Positions 54,929 through 63,561 of a DNA stretch of 64,000 bases are shown here, piece by piece. Origin of the DNA: Campylobacter armoricus (lineage in GTDB: Bacteria > Campylobacterota > Campylobacteria > Campylobacterales > Campylobacteraceae); NCBI RefSeq assembly GCF_013372105.1, contig NZ_CP053825.1:248001-312000 (forward strand), given 5' to 3'. A program made the position numbers and the translations under genes. How positions within the stretch are numbered: the stretch's first letter is position 1; the number at the start of each line of letters is the position of its first letter. The notes under the pieces are model-generated. The model was not told where the DNA came from. It searched no databases and worked only from the letters and a program-made list of their open reading frames with translations.

Positions 54929-55377
54929 TAGAATTGTTAGATGGTATAAATTTAGAAAAATACATGGGCACATGGTTAGAAATGGCTAGAAAACCTGCCT
55001 TTTTTCAAAAAACTTGCAAAAGTGCTAAAGCAGAATATGAATTAGAGTATAAAGGCTCTATACCTATAATTAAGGTTAAAAATATATGCACAAAGGAAAA
55101 TGGAGAAATCTCCCATGCAAATGGTAAAGCTAGGGTAAAATCTCCAAGAACTTTGGCGGTTAAATTTAGTATTTTTATGAATATCTTTAATAAAGCAAAC
55201 TATGAGATTATTTACATTGATACAAATTATCAAGTTTCTATAGTAGGTAGTCCTGATAAAAAATATCTTTGGATTTTGTCAAGGCAAATTTTAGCAAAAG
55301 AGCAAATAAACTCTTTGCTTGAAATAGCCAAGCAAAGAGGATTTGATATAAGCGATGTGATTTTTGATGAGTATTAA
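54925..55377 (+). CDS. Lipocalin (Blc-like), cytoplasmic
   Basis: A 150-residue lipocalin. The first strand has the G-x-W signature EKYMGTWLEMARKPAFF; the middle strands (VKNICTKENGEISHANGKAR, YEIIYIDTNYQVSIVGS) and LWILSRQ near the end follow the Blc pattern. Unlike E. coli Blc it has no lipoprotein signal, so it should be cytoplasmic. Such proteins bind lysophospholipids or hydrophobic ligands. Its pairing with an HxlR regulator suggests induction under membrane or electrophile stress. Its end overlaps the convergent dehydrogenase gene by 4 bases. Confidence 0.87.
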   Translation: MIELLDGINLEKYMGTWLEMARKPAFFQKTCKSAKAEYELEYKGSIPIIKVKNICTKENGEISHANGKARVKSPRTLAVKFSIFMNIFNKANYEIIYIDTNYQVSIVGSPDKKYLWILSRQILAKEQINSLLEIAKQRGFDISDVIFDEY

Positions 55378-56456
55378 TCCTCTGCACTCATATCAATTAC
55401 ATAGCGGAATTTGGCTTTTCCTGAAGTGAGATTTTCATAAGCTTTGTCAATCTCGCTTGGTTTGATGAGTTCTATTTCAGGGTAAATCCCATGTTCTAAA
55501 GAAAAATCAAGCATTTCTTGAGTTTCTTTAATGCCCCCAATAAGCGAGCCATATACTTTTTTACCTGCTTTAAATACAAAATTAATAATATTTATATTAG
55601 GGCTTACTTCATATGGAGGTAGTCCTACTATAGCCATCTCACCGCCAAATTTTAGTAAATCCATATAAGCTAGTGGATCATAAGGGGTTGGTATGGTTGA
55701 GATGATAAGATCAAATCTTTCTTTAACTACGCTTTTGTCTGTACTAGTATAAAAATTACTCACGCCCATAGCTAGAGCTTGTGCTTTTTTGTTTTCATTT
55801 CTTGCAAAAACACTCACCTTTGCACCCATTTTTACAGCGTATTTTACCGCCATCATGCCAAGCCCGCCAAATCCTGCTACGGCTACGCTTGAGCCTTCTT
55901 TGATGTTTGAAAATTTAAGCGGTGAATAGGTGGTGATACCCGCACAAAGCAGGGGTGCTACTTTTTCAAGTGGAGCGTTTTTTGGTACATTGATAGCAAA
56001 TTTTTCACTTACTACGATGTTGTTTGAATAGCCTCCATAGGTGTTTTCATTATCATGAAATATATCTTTGCAGTTATAAGTGTAGATAGTTTTACCATTT
56101 TCGCAAAATTGCTCTTGAGACTTTTTACATGCTTCACATTCTCCGCATGAATTTACCATACACCCAACCCCAGCAAAATCACCTACTTTAAATTTGCTCA
56201 CATTTTCGCCCACAGCGATAATCTCACCTGCTATCTCATGCCCAGGTATGCAAGGGTAGGTTGCCTCACCCCATTCGCTTCTTGCAGTGTGAATGTCGCT
56301 ATGGCAAATTCCTGCGTATTTGATAGCGATTAAGATGTCGTTTTTGCCTACTTTATGGCGTGTGAATTCAAAAGGTGTGAATTTAGAATCCTTGCTAAGC
56401 ATAGCATAACCTTTGCTTTTAACACGACCATTTTCTAAAAAGATTTTTGAGTCCAT
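55374..56456 (-). CDS. Zinc-dependent alcohol dehydrogenase (YahK/cinnamyl-alcohol type)
   Basis: A 360-residue MDR-family enzyme, probably an NADPH-dependent aldehyde reductase. Catalytic zinc ligands are in AGICHSDIHTAR (Cys) and PGHEIAGE (His, Glu); the structural zinc site is CMVNSCGECEACKKSQEQFC; the GVGCMVNSC, TYGGYSNNIVV and VAGFGGLGMMAVKYA (Rossmann) segments follow the CAD subfamily order. Codon use and base composition are slightly richer in G+C than its neighbours, which may mean later arrival. AGGAG precedes the ATG; TATAAT reads on the minus strand about 25 bases upstream. A GTAAGATACTAT site lies 68-92 bases upstream. Confidence 0.93.
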   Translation of the reverse strand: MDSKIFLENGRVKSKGYAMLSKDSKFTPFEFTRHKVGKNDILIAIKYAGICHSDIHTARSEWGEATYPCIPGHEIAGEIIAVGENVSKFKVGDFAGVGCMVNSCGECEACKKSQEQFCENGKTIYTYNCKDIFHDNENTYGGYSNNIVVSEKFAINVPKNAPLEKVAPLLCAGITTYSPLKFSNIKEGSSVAVAGFGGLGMMAVKYAVKMGAKVSVFARNENKKAQALAMGVSNFYTSTDKSVVKERFDLIISTIPTPYDPLAYMDLLKFGGEMAIVGLPPYEVSPNINIINFVFKAGKKVYGSLIGGIKETQEMLDFSLEHGIYPEIELIKPSEIDKAYENLTSGKAKFRYVIDMSAED

Positions 56457-56523
56457 TTTTTTCTCCTTTGTGGTTTTTGAAATTATATTAAAGCTAGATT
56501 TTTATTGCAATAGGGAAAATAAA

Positions 56524-56548
56524 GTAAGATACTATACTCAAGGGAAGT
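56524..56548 (-). promoter_or_regulatory. Candidate operator upstream of the alcohol dehydrogenase
   Basis: On the + strand GTAAGATACTATACT, similar to 51754-51778 but in the opposite direction relative to its gene. Confidence 0.4.
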
Positions 56549-58440
56549 TATAAGGAATCTTCCCATTCCATCAATGAACATCTAGCAGCATTGCAAGAAT
56601 TTGCATTTCTTGTATTAAGGTTTAATCCATTACCTCTTCTCCCATCACTTCCTTCTCCACTGCAATTATTTTGACTTAGTAAAGAACTTAGTGTATCCTC
56701 GATAGGACCTTGCATTTGTATAAAATTTAAAGCTGTAACTTCATAAGAATTGTTTGTTGAAAGACGAAGCATTATTTCTTCTATGGTATTTACAGGTCTT
56801 ATAAAATCAGCATAATCAGTAAAACTAATATTTCTAATATTTGTAGGTATAATTATAACTCCTTGGTTTGTTCTAATAATTGGCATAGCATGCCCATCAA
56901 ATGCAACATTAGGATTTGTATTTAATAAAGCGATAAAAACACTTCCAGCTGGAGCATCTAATAAGTCTTGGATTCTTTCAGCAACTAAATCTCTTGAAAA
57001 AACAGGATTTCCAATTTCCCAGCTTCTTCTAGGTAGTGTTATCCTTGTTGCTGATTCTACAGCTCTTGATGCTCTAAGATATAAAGGTTCGTTGGTGTAA
57101 AAAGAATCTCCCCAGTAATTTAAAGAAAAGAGTAAAGTATTGCTTAAAGTTGGAAATCTAAGTCTGAATGATTCTAAAGGGTTTGTGTTTAATCCGTAAT
57201 TAAAAAAATATCCCATATTTCCTATAGGTGCTTGATCGTTTCTTGGAAATACTTCAGTTAAAAGAGCTAAAATTTCATAAGTATGTAATAAGCAATATCC
57301 GCAAATTCCATTAAATGCATTATTACCATCAGTTGATGTTGATATGTCAAAAAATTTCCTTCTCCATCCACCTTTTAAAGGATCAAAATTCGCAAGAGAA
57401 TCATTGATTATATCTCTTTTAAACCTTTTTTCATTACCACAAGTATCATTTTGAAAGGATATGTTGCGTGCTATAAAATTTCTAAGAGAATTAAAATATC
57501 TATTAAAAATAAAAATTCCACTAAAATCAGAAGTATGTAACCCTTGTTTTGCAAATTCTTTTTTTGTAGTAATAAAAAGCTTTCCAAAATCACTCCCTCT
57601 AGCAACATCTAAAATATTTCCATTTACATCAAGTATGAAAGAATTGACTGAAATGTCAAAATTCCAAGTGTAGGGATCAGAACTAGGCGGTAGGTTAATT
57701 TGAGGACAATTTGTCCAAGAGATCGAAGAGCTTGTTTTGTTATCGAGATTGCTCATTAAGCAATAAAAATGAGCATTGCTTGGATTGTAAGTTTTTAAAT
57801 ATCCTTTGGTGGGATCATAAAAAAAGTCATAACTATTTCTTCCTGCACCATTTGGATGTATAAAAAAAGTTTTGATGGCTCTTGTTTGTGGGTTGATTGT
57901 ATTAAAAGCTATACTAGTTTTAATGTCGTAATTTATAGGAGGAGCTAAAGATTCTAACCATTCTTTCATTATAGGTTTAAATATTTTAACTTTATTTCCA
58001 AAATTTACTTTACTTGCTAAGATTAAATTATTAAATTCAAATAATTTGATATTTGGATATTTGCTAAGAGAAAATTCATTATTTTTTATATCAAACCATT
58101 GAGTATCATCGTTTAAAACACAAGGTCTTAATACTAAATGATCTTTATCTCCTCTTCCTTTTGTTAAACCTTCTCTTAGTGATAAGCAAAGCCATTCATT
58201 TTTATATTTAAATGCTATTCTTTTAAATATATCATATCGTGCAATACTTGCACCTTTACATTCTTGAACTCTTAAAAAAATATCATCATCAAAAGATACT
58301 GGACTTAAACATCTTGGTTTTTCACCATGTGTTTGAACTAGCAATCTAGAATCTTGTATAACATTAGCTCTTTTTTGAACAACTGAATTTTGAGCATATA
58401 GTGTGGCTATTAAAAGTGTTAAAAATAAAATAATTTTCAT
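56548..58440 (-). CDS. Secreted DUF1561-type protein, putative lectin-toxin
   Basis: A 630-residue protein with a Sec signal peptide (MKIILFLTLLIATLYA, cleavage about residue 16). Residues about 40-160 look like a ricin-B/CdtA-like lectin unit (KPRCLSPVSFDDDIFLRVQE, WLCLSLREG, DDTQWFDI), and residues about 222-330 a second one (AHFYCLMSN, YTWNFDIS, ILDVNGNILDVARG). The C-terminal domain has GICGYCLLHTYEIL (Cys380, Cys383, His386) and FDGHAMPIIRTNQGVIIIPTN with His517, a spacing that would suit a Cys-His hydrolase. I assign DUF1561 (PF07598), known from Leptospira virulence-modifying proteins and present in Campylobacter. Monocistronic. The toxic activity is inference. Confidence 0.72.
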   Translation of the reverse strand: MKIILFLTLLIATLYAQNSVVQKRANVIQDSRLLVQTHGEKPRCLSPVSFDDDIFLRVQECKGASIARYDIFKRIAFKYKNEWLCLSLREGLTKGRGDKDHLVLRPCVLNDDTQWFDIKNNEFSLSKYPNIKLFEFNNLILASKVNFGNKVKIFKPIMKEWLESLAPPINYDIKTSIAFNTINPQTRAIKTFFIHPNGAGRNSYDFFYDPTKGYLKTYNPSNAHFYCLMSNLDNKTSSSISWTNCPQINLPPSSDPYTWNFDISVNSFILDVNGNILDVARGSDFGKLFITTKKEFAKQGLHTSDFSGIFIFNRYFNSLRNFIARNISFQNDTCGNEKRFKRDIINDSLANFDPLKGGWRRKFFDISTSTDGNNAFNGICGYCLLHTYEILALLTEVFPRNDQAPIGNMGYFFNYGLNTNPLESFRLRFPTLSNTLLFSLNYWGDSFYTNEPLYLRASRAVESATRITLPRRSWEIGNPVFSRDLVAERIQDLLDAPAGSVFIALLNTNPNVAFDGHAMPIIRTNQGVIIIPTNIRNISFTDYADFIRPVNTIEEIMLRLSTNNSYEVTALNFIQMQGPIEDTLSSLLSQNNCSGEGSDGRRGNGLNLNTRNANSCNAARCSLMEWEDSL

Positions 58441-58507
58441 TTAAACCCTTAATTTTAAATATATTTTATCAAAGTATTAATAAATTAATTATTTTAAAAG
58501 CTATTAA

Positions 58508-61135
58508 CTATAAATTATCTAATCTGTTTTTGATTTGTTCTTTTTCTCCGCTACCAATAGTGCTTAAACGCAATAATGGAATATTGTATTTTTTTAGAAT
58601 CGAGTTTTTTATTTTATCTCTTTCATATTGTTTGTTATTTTTGTTATGAAAACCATAACCATCTATTTCAATAGCAAGAATAAGATGTTTATCCATTTCA
58701 TGATAAATTAAAAAATCAATATGCGTTAAAGCATTGTTAATATATGTTTTTTCTGTTATATCTAATAATGAAAAATCTTTTATTAAAATTCCTAGACGAA
58801 CATGATTAGCAACTTTAAAACTAGGATAATCTTGTAAAACCTCTAAAATTGCATGATAAGCTAAATTTTCAGAATCATATAAAGAAATTTTCTTCTTTCC
58901 TTTGAGATATTCTTTTCTTACACCTTTGTTTGCATCATATAACAAATCAAAAATAGAATTAATATTACTTTTTACAACTTCAAAATTGTTATATTGTGCA
59001 TAGCGTATGAAATCTGATATATTGCTTTTGGTATCTATAGTTTCGGAATTTGTTACTAGATATAAAAATTTTTTAGCTCTAGTGATTGATACATTTAACA
59101 TCTTTGGATCGTCTATAAAACTGCTTGGCTTGTTATCGACAAGACTGATAATAATCCCATCTTTTTCTCTTCCTTGAAATTTATGTATAGTATCTACTTG
59201 AATATTTTTATCAAGCTGTAATTTAAGTTCATCTTTTTGATTATTGTAAGGAGAAATAATTCCTAAATTTTTAAGCTCTATTTTTGTGTTTAATTCAGGA
59301 ATAATTTCTTCTTTTATAATTTCTATTTCTCTAGAATTGCAATTATTTCTTGCATGATTACCCGCTTGTGTTAATATCACCTTGATTGTATTATCTTGTT
59401 TTTCATCTTTAGAAAATATAAGCAATTCATTATTATAAAACTTTTTATTGCAAAATCCAATTATTTTAGGATGACATCGATAATGTTCTCTTAATAAAAT
59501 TTTTGGAGAGTTATGAAAAATTTTACACACTGAATCTAGGAAACTATGTGTTAAGTAATTATATTCCTCTTTAACATTAAATTGCTTATTAAAATTTTTA
59601 ACTTTCTCTAAAATTTTTGAATCCACAATATATGATAATTGCTTTTTATCTCCTACAATAACAGCATTTTTTGCAATACTTAGGGCTAATGCTCCAGTTA
59701 CAATATCTACTTGAGAACTTTCATCTACGATAATATAGTCAAATAAATTATTTTTCATATTTAATGAGTTGATGATAGAATGAGTTGTGCTAAATATAAT
59801 AGGATATTGTCTTAAGAATTCATCGACATTTGTATTTAAGTCTTCAAGGGTAAAAATTTTTCTTTTATTTTTATATTTTGAGACTAGATAATTTTTTAGG
59901 AATTTAATGGAGTTGTTTTGTAAATTTTTAATTTTATTTTCGTAATCTAATTGTACAAGTTTGTTTTTGTGTGCTTGGATATCATTTTTTAGTTCATTAA
60001 TTGAATTGATGTAAAAATAAGATTCTAATGTTTGTAAAATTACTTCCTTTGTATTTTTAAAAAAACTAAAATTTGCAATACCATCTAATAAAATAATTTT
60101 TATTTTGTGAAAAAATGAAATGTATTGTAATTCTTCTAGATAAACTTTTACTTTTAATATTTTTTTTGATGAAAAATTTAAGAATTTTTTATTTTGTATA
60201 GCATTAAAAAAATTTGTATATTTTTTTTGAGTTTTAAATTCTTCTAAAAGTTCTTTGTCTTTGGCTAATTTATTTTGCAAGATGAATATTTCTTGTATAT
60301 CTTGATTTAATTGATTTATGATATTAGATGATATTGTGTTATCTTTGAAAGTATCAAAATTTTGCGGTAATTGAGGTTGGTTGCTAATAAAATTTTGTTT
60401 ATTATCTGCTTTTCCTAAAGTAGCACAAAGAAAATCTAGATTATAGTTTTTTAATTTTTCAAAAACATTTTGTGTGGCATCATTGTTGTTAGAAACTACT
60501 GCAACATTTTTTCCTTGTGTAATAAGATTAGCAATGATATTTAAAATAGTTTGTGTTTTTCCAGTTCCTGGCGGTCCTTCTATGATACTAACTTGCGAAT
60601 TTAGGGCATTTTTAACGGCTTGATATTGAGATTGATTTGTTCCAAATGGAAATAATAAAAAATCTCTATTGTGTGATAATGTGTTAGCATTTTTTGTTAA
60701 ATAAGCGTGTAATGCAGAATGTTTGTTAATATTTTTAATTTTTTTGTAAGATCTTTCAATTATAGATTTTTCATTATCTTGTATAATCATTTCTCTTGCA
60801 ATGCTTTGATAGTAGTTAAAAATATTATTATCTGTATGTGAGCTTTGTGATAAAGAAGATAAAATCAATTCCACACTATCGTCATTGTAAAATATTTTAT
60901 AATAACAATCAAATTGTAAAATGAATTTTATATTGCAAAAAATGATTCCATTTATTTGATTAGCATTTATTTTTTTAGGATTGTCGTAAATTTTACAAGT
61001 ATTGATATTATAGTCATAAATTTTCTCTGATGTATTAAATTTAATTGATACTGTTTGCTCGCATTTTTTAAATGAATAAATTTTTTCTGTTTCATCTTTA
61101 CCTTTAATGATTATTAGAAATTTTTCTATATCCAT
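58508..61135 (-). CDS. SF1 DNA/RNA helicase fused to a DUF2726-like nuclease domain
   Basis: An 875-residue protein. Residues 1-110 are a beta-rich N-terminal domain. The helicase core has Walker A IIEGPPGTGKTQTILNII near residue 188, a long helical insertion (about 275-420), IFSTTHSI, Walker B YIIVDESSQVD near 470, GDKKQLSYIV, LREHYRCHPKIIGFCN, GIISPYNNQ, DTIHKFQGREKDGIIISLV and SITRAKKFLYLVTN, the Upf1/DNA2-like pattern. The last 100 residues (LILAIEIDGYGFHNKN, YERDKIKNSILKKYNIPLLRL) are a PD-(D/E)xK-like domain of the DUF2726/Vsr clan. Such helicase-nuclease fusions are common in phage-defence islands. It lies directly beside a type I R subunit gene. Confidence 0.82.
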   Translation of the reverse strand: MDIEKFLIIIKGKDETEKIYSFKKCEQTVSIKFNTSEKIYDYNINTCKIYDNPKKINANQINGIIFCNIKFILQFDCYYKIFYNDDSVELILSSLSQSSHTDNNIFNYYQSIAREMIIQDNEKSIIERSYKKIKNINKHSALHAYLTKNANTLSHNRDFLLFPFGTNQSQYQAVKNALNSQVSIIEGPPGTGKTQTILNIIANLITQGKNVAVVSNNNDATQNVFEKLKNYNLDFLCATLGKADNKQNFISNQPQLPQNFDTFKDNTISSNIINQLNQDIQEIFILQNKLAKDKELLEEFKTQKKYTNFFNAIQNKKFLNFSSKKILKVKVYLEELQYISFFHKIKIILLDGIANFSFFKNTKEVILQTLESYFYINSINELKNDIQAHKNKLVQLDYENKIKNLQNNSIKFLKNYLVSKYKNKRKIFTLEDLNTNVDEFLRQYPIIFSTTHSIINSLNMKNNLFDYIIVDESSQVDIVTGALALSIAKNAVIVGDKKQLSYIVDSKILEKVKNFNKQFNVKEEYNYLTHSFLDSVCKIFHNSPKILLREHYRCHPKIIGFCNKKFYNNELLIFSKDEKQDNTIKVILTQAGNHARNNCNSREIEIIKEEIIPELNTKIELKNLGIISPYNNQKDELKLQLDKNIQVDTIHKFQGREKDGIIISLVDNKPSSFIDDPKMLNVSITRAKKFLYLVTNSETIDTKSNISDFIRYAQYNNFEVVKSNINSIFDLLYDANKGVRKEYLKGKKKISLYDSENLAYHAILEVLQDYPSFKVANHVRLGILIKDFSLLDITEKTYINNALTHIDFLIYHEMDKHLILAIEIDGYGFHNKNNKQYERDKIKNSILKKYNIPLLRLSTIGSGEKEQIKNRLDNL

Positions 61136-61248
61136 TTTTAGTCCATAAGTATTATATTTTATTATCTATTGTATTTTATTTAATTTTTTTTAAAATGAAG
61201 TTATACTTACAATTATAAATAAATTTCTATTTTAAAATTAAGGAAATT

Positions 61249-63561
61249 ATGAATACTAAATTATTTTCAGAAGATGATACTAGAGTCAAATTTATAGATA
61301 CAAAGCTTTATGAGAGTTCTTATAAAGAAGAAAATATTAGACGAAATTATTATTTTACAGATGGTAGAAAACTTTTAGGTGGCAAAAGAGGTGAAAGAAA
61401 ATTTGCAGATTATTTGCTTAGATATGAAGGCAATAACCTTGCTATAATAGAAGCAAAAAAACTCAGCAAAGATCCACTAGATGGCTTATCTCAAGGTATA
61501 GAATATGCAAAAATTTTAAATATATCTTTTGTATATAGTAGCAATGGAGAAAAAATTTACGAATACGATATGAGAAGCCACAAAGGAGAATACATAGACA
61601 AATTCCCAAGTCCAAAAGAGCTTTTTGATAGAATTTATGGCAATATCAAAGAATGGCAATACAGGCTTTTAACTCAAAATGTTATGTATATTCCGCAAAA
61701 AGAATTAAGATATTATCAAAAAATAGCCATAGATAAAGTCATAGAAGCCATCATAAATGATAAAAATAGAATTTTACTCACTCTTGCTACTGGTACAGGA
61801 AAAACTACTATAGCTTTTAATTTGTGCTATCGTTTGCTAGAAGCAAAATGGAATAAAGAAAACAAAGATCAAAAACCTAAGATATTGTTTTTATGCGATA
61901 GAGTAAGTTTAAGAGATCAAGCCTTAGGAGAATTTAATCCCATAGAAAGTGATTGTAAGGCAATTAGCGCTGAGGAGATAAAGAAAAATAATGGAAAAAT
62001 CATAACAAATGCAAATGTTTTCTTTGGAATTTATCAAAGCTTAGCTGCAAATTCAAAAGAACAAGAAAACACTCAAGAAGAACAAGAGAGTAAATTTTAT
62101 CTTCAGTATCCAAAAGATTTTTTTGATCTTATCATCATAGATGAGTGCCACAGAGGCGGAGCAAACGAAGAAGGAAGCTGGAGAGCTGTGCTTGAGTATT
62201 TTTCTTATGCAACTCAGCTTGGCTTAACTGCTACTCCAAAAAAAGAAGAAAATATAGACACTTATGAGTATTTTGGTGAGAGTGTTTATGATTATAGTCT
62301 TAAAAGTGGCATTGAAGATGGATTTTTAACACCTTATAAAGTCAAACTCATAAAAACAACTTTGAGTGATGGCTATACTTATAATCCTGATGATTTGATA
62401 CAAGGTGAGCTTGAAAAAGGCTTTTATAAACAAAGTGAATTTGAAAGAAATATCTTTTTACCAAACTATAATGATTTTATCGCTAAGAAAATTTTAGAGC
62501 TTATAAACCCTATGGATAAAACTATAATTTTTTGTGCAAATCAAACTCACGCAAGCGAAGTAAAAAGAGCTATAGATAAATATAAAAGTGTTAAAAGAGA
62601 TGATTATTGTGTAAGAGTTACTAGTGATGAAGGCAAAATAGGGCTTGATTATTTGAAATTGTTTCAAGATAATGATAAAAGCTATCCTGTCATACTTACA
62701 AGCTCTAAAATGCTTACAACTGGAGTGGATGCAAAAAATGTGCGAAATATAGTATTGCTAGCAAATATAGGTTCTATGGTGGAATTTAAGCAAATCATCG
62801 GGCGTGGCACTAGGGTTTATGAAGGTAAGGACTTTTTTACTATACTTGATTTTGTAGGCACTACTAAGCTTTTTTATGATCCAAAATGGGATGGTGAAAA
62901 AATAGAAGATTTAAAAGAAAATGATGAAAAAGAAAAAATTACTAAAGAGCATATAAAACAAACAAAAGAAGAAAATAAAGAGAAAAATAGCGTAACTATA
63001 CATTTAAAAGGCACAAAATTAAAGGTTTTAGATATCACCACAAGTTATGTAGGAGCACAAGGAAAGCCACTTAGCACTAAAGAATTTTTGGAATTTTTAA
63101 TAGGAAAGCTTGGTGAGTATTATGATGATGAAGCAAAATTGCGTGAAATTTGGAGTGATCAAAAAAATAGAGAAAGATTTTTAAAAGCCCTTGCAAATGA
63201 TGGAATAGATGAAGATGCTTTAAAAGATCTAAGAGAAATTTTTCAAAAAGATTGTGATATATATGATGTTTTGGCGCATTTAGGCTTTAATAGCGAGATA
63301 AAAACAAGACAAGAGCGTGTTTTGCAAGTAGAAAATAGTGAGTTTTTAAAACGCTTTCAAAAAGAAAAGGCTATAAAATTTATAGAATTTTTACTAAATA
63401 GATATCAAGAATACGGCATAAAAGACTTTGATGATGGCTTAAAACCGCTTATAGAGCTTAGTTCTTTAGGCAATGTAAGAGAATTAGCCGATGAATTTGG
63501 TGGCTTAGAAATTCTAAAACAAAGCTTTGATGATTTACAAAGGGAGATTTATGCAAGATAA
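61249..63561 (+). CDS. hsdR: Type I restriction enzyme R subunit (EcoEI-like)
   Basis: A 770-residue translocase-nuclease. The N-terminal nuclease domain has NLAIIEAKKLSKDPLDGLSQ, where E-x-K is the catalytic core; the SF2 motor has TLATGTGKTTIAFNL near residue 180, IIIDECHRGGANEEGSW, LGLTATPKKEEN, and QIIGRGTRVYEGKD (motif VI). The C-terminal 200 residues are the EcoEI-type R C-terminal region that contacts the methylase. AAGGAAA precedes the ATG. It is divergent from the helicase gene. Its stop is overlapped by the start of a DUF1837-like gene instead of the expected hsdM or hsdS, which presumably lie beyond the window. Confidence 0.92.
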   Translation: MNTKLFSEDDTRVKFIDTKLYESSYKEENIRRNYYFTDGRKLLGGKRGERKFADYLLRYEGNNLAIIEAKKLSKDPLDGLSQGIEYAKILNISFVYSSNGEKIYEYDMRSHKGEYIDKFPSPKELFDRIYGNIKEWQYRLLTQNVMYIPQKELRYYQKIAIDKVIEAIINDKNRILLTLATGTGKTTIAFNLCYRLLEAKWNKENKDQKPKILFLCDRVSLRDQALGEFNPIESDCKAISAEEIKKNNGKIITNANVFFGIYQSLAANSKEQENTQEEQESKFYLQYPKDFFDLIIIDECHRGGANEEGSWRAVLEYFSYATQLGLTATPKKEENIDTYEYFGESVYDYSLKSGIEDGFLTPYKVKLIKTTLSDGYTYNPDDLIQGELEKGFYKQSEFERNIFLPNYNDFIAKKILELINPMDKTIIFCANQTHASEVKRAIDKYKSVKRDDYCVRVTSDEGKIGLDYLKLFQDNDKSYPVILTSSKMLTTGVDAKNVRNIVLLANIGSMVEFKQIIGRGTRVYEGKDFFTILDFVGTTKLFYDPKWDGEKIEDLKENDEKEKITKEHIKQTKEENKEKNSVTIHLKGTKLKVLDITTSYVGAQGKPLSTKEFLEFLIGKLGEYYDDEAKLREIWSDQKNRERFLKALANDGIDEDALKDLREIFQKDCDIYDVLAHLGFNSEIKTRQERVLQVENSEFLKRFQKEKAIKFIEFLLNRYQEYGIKDFDDGLKPLIELSSLGNVRELADEFGGLEILKQSFDDLQREIYAR

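Noticed and set aside
61249-63561. The 770-residue helicase as HamB of Hachiman
   Set aside because: Its N-terminal IEAK nuclease domain and C-terminal region fit HsdR (EcoEI type), and in known Hachiman operons hamA comes first.
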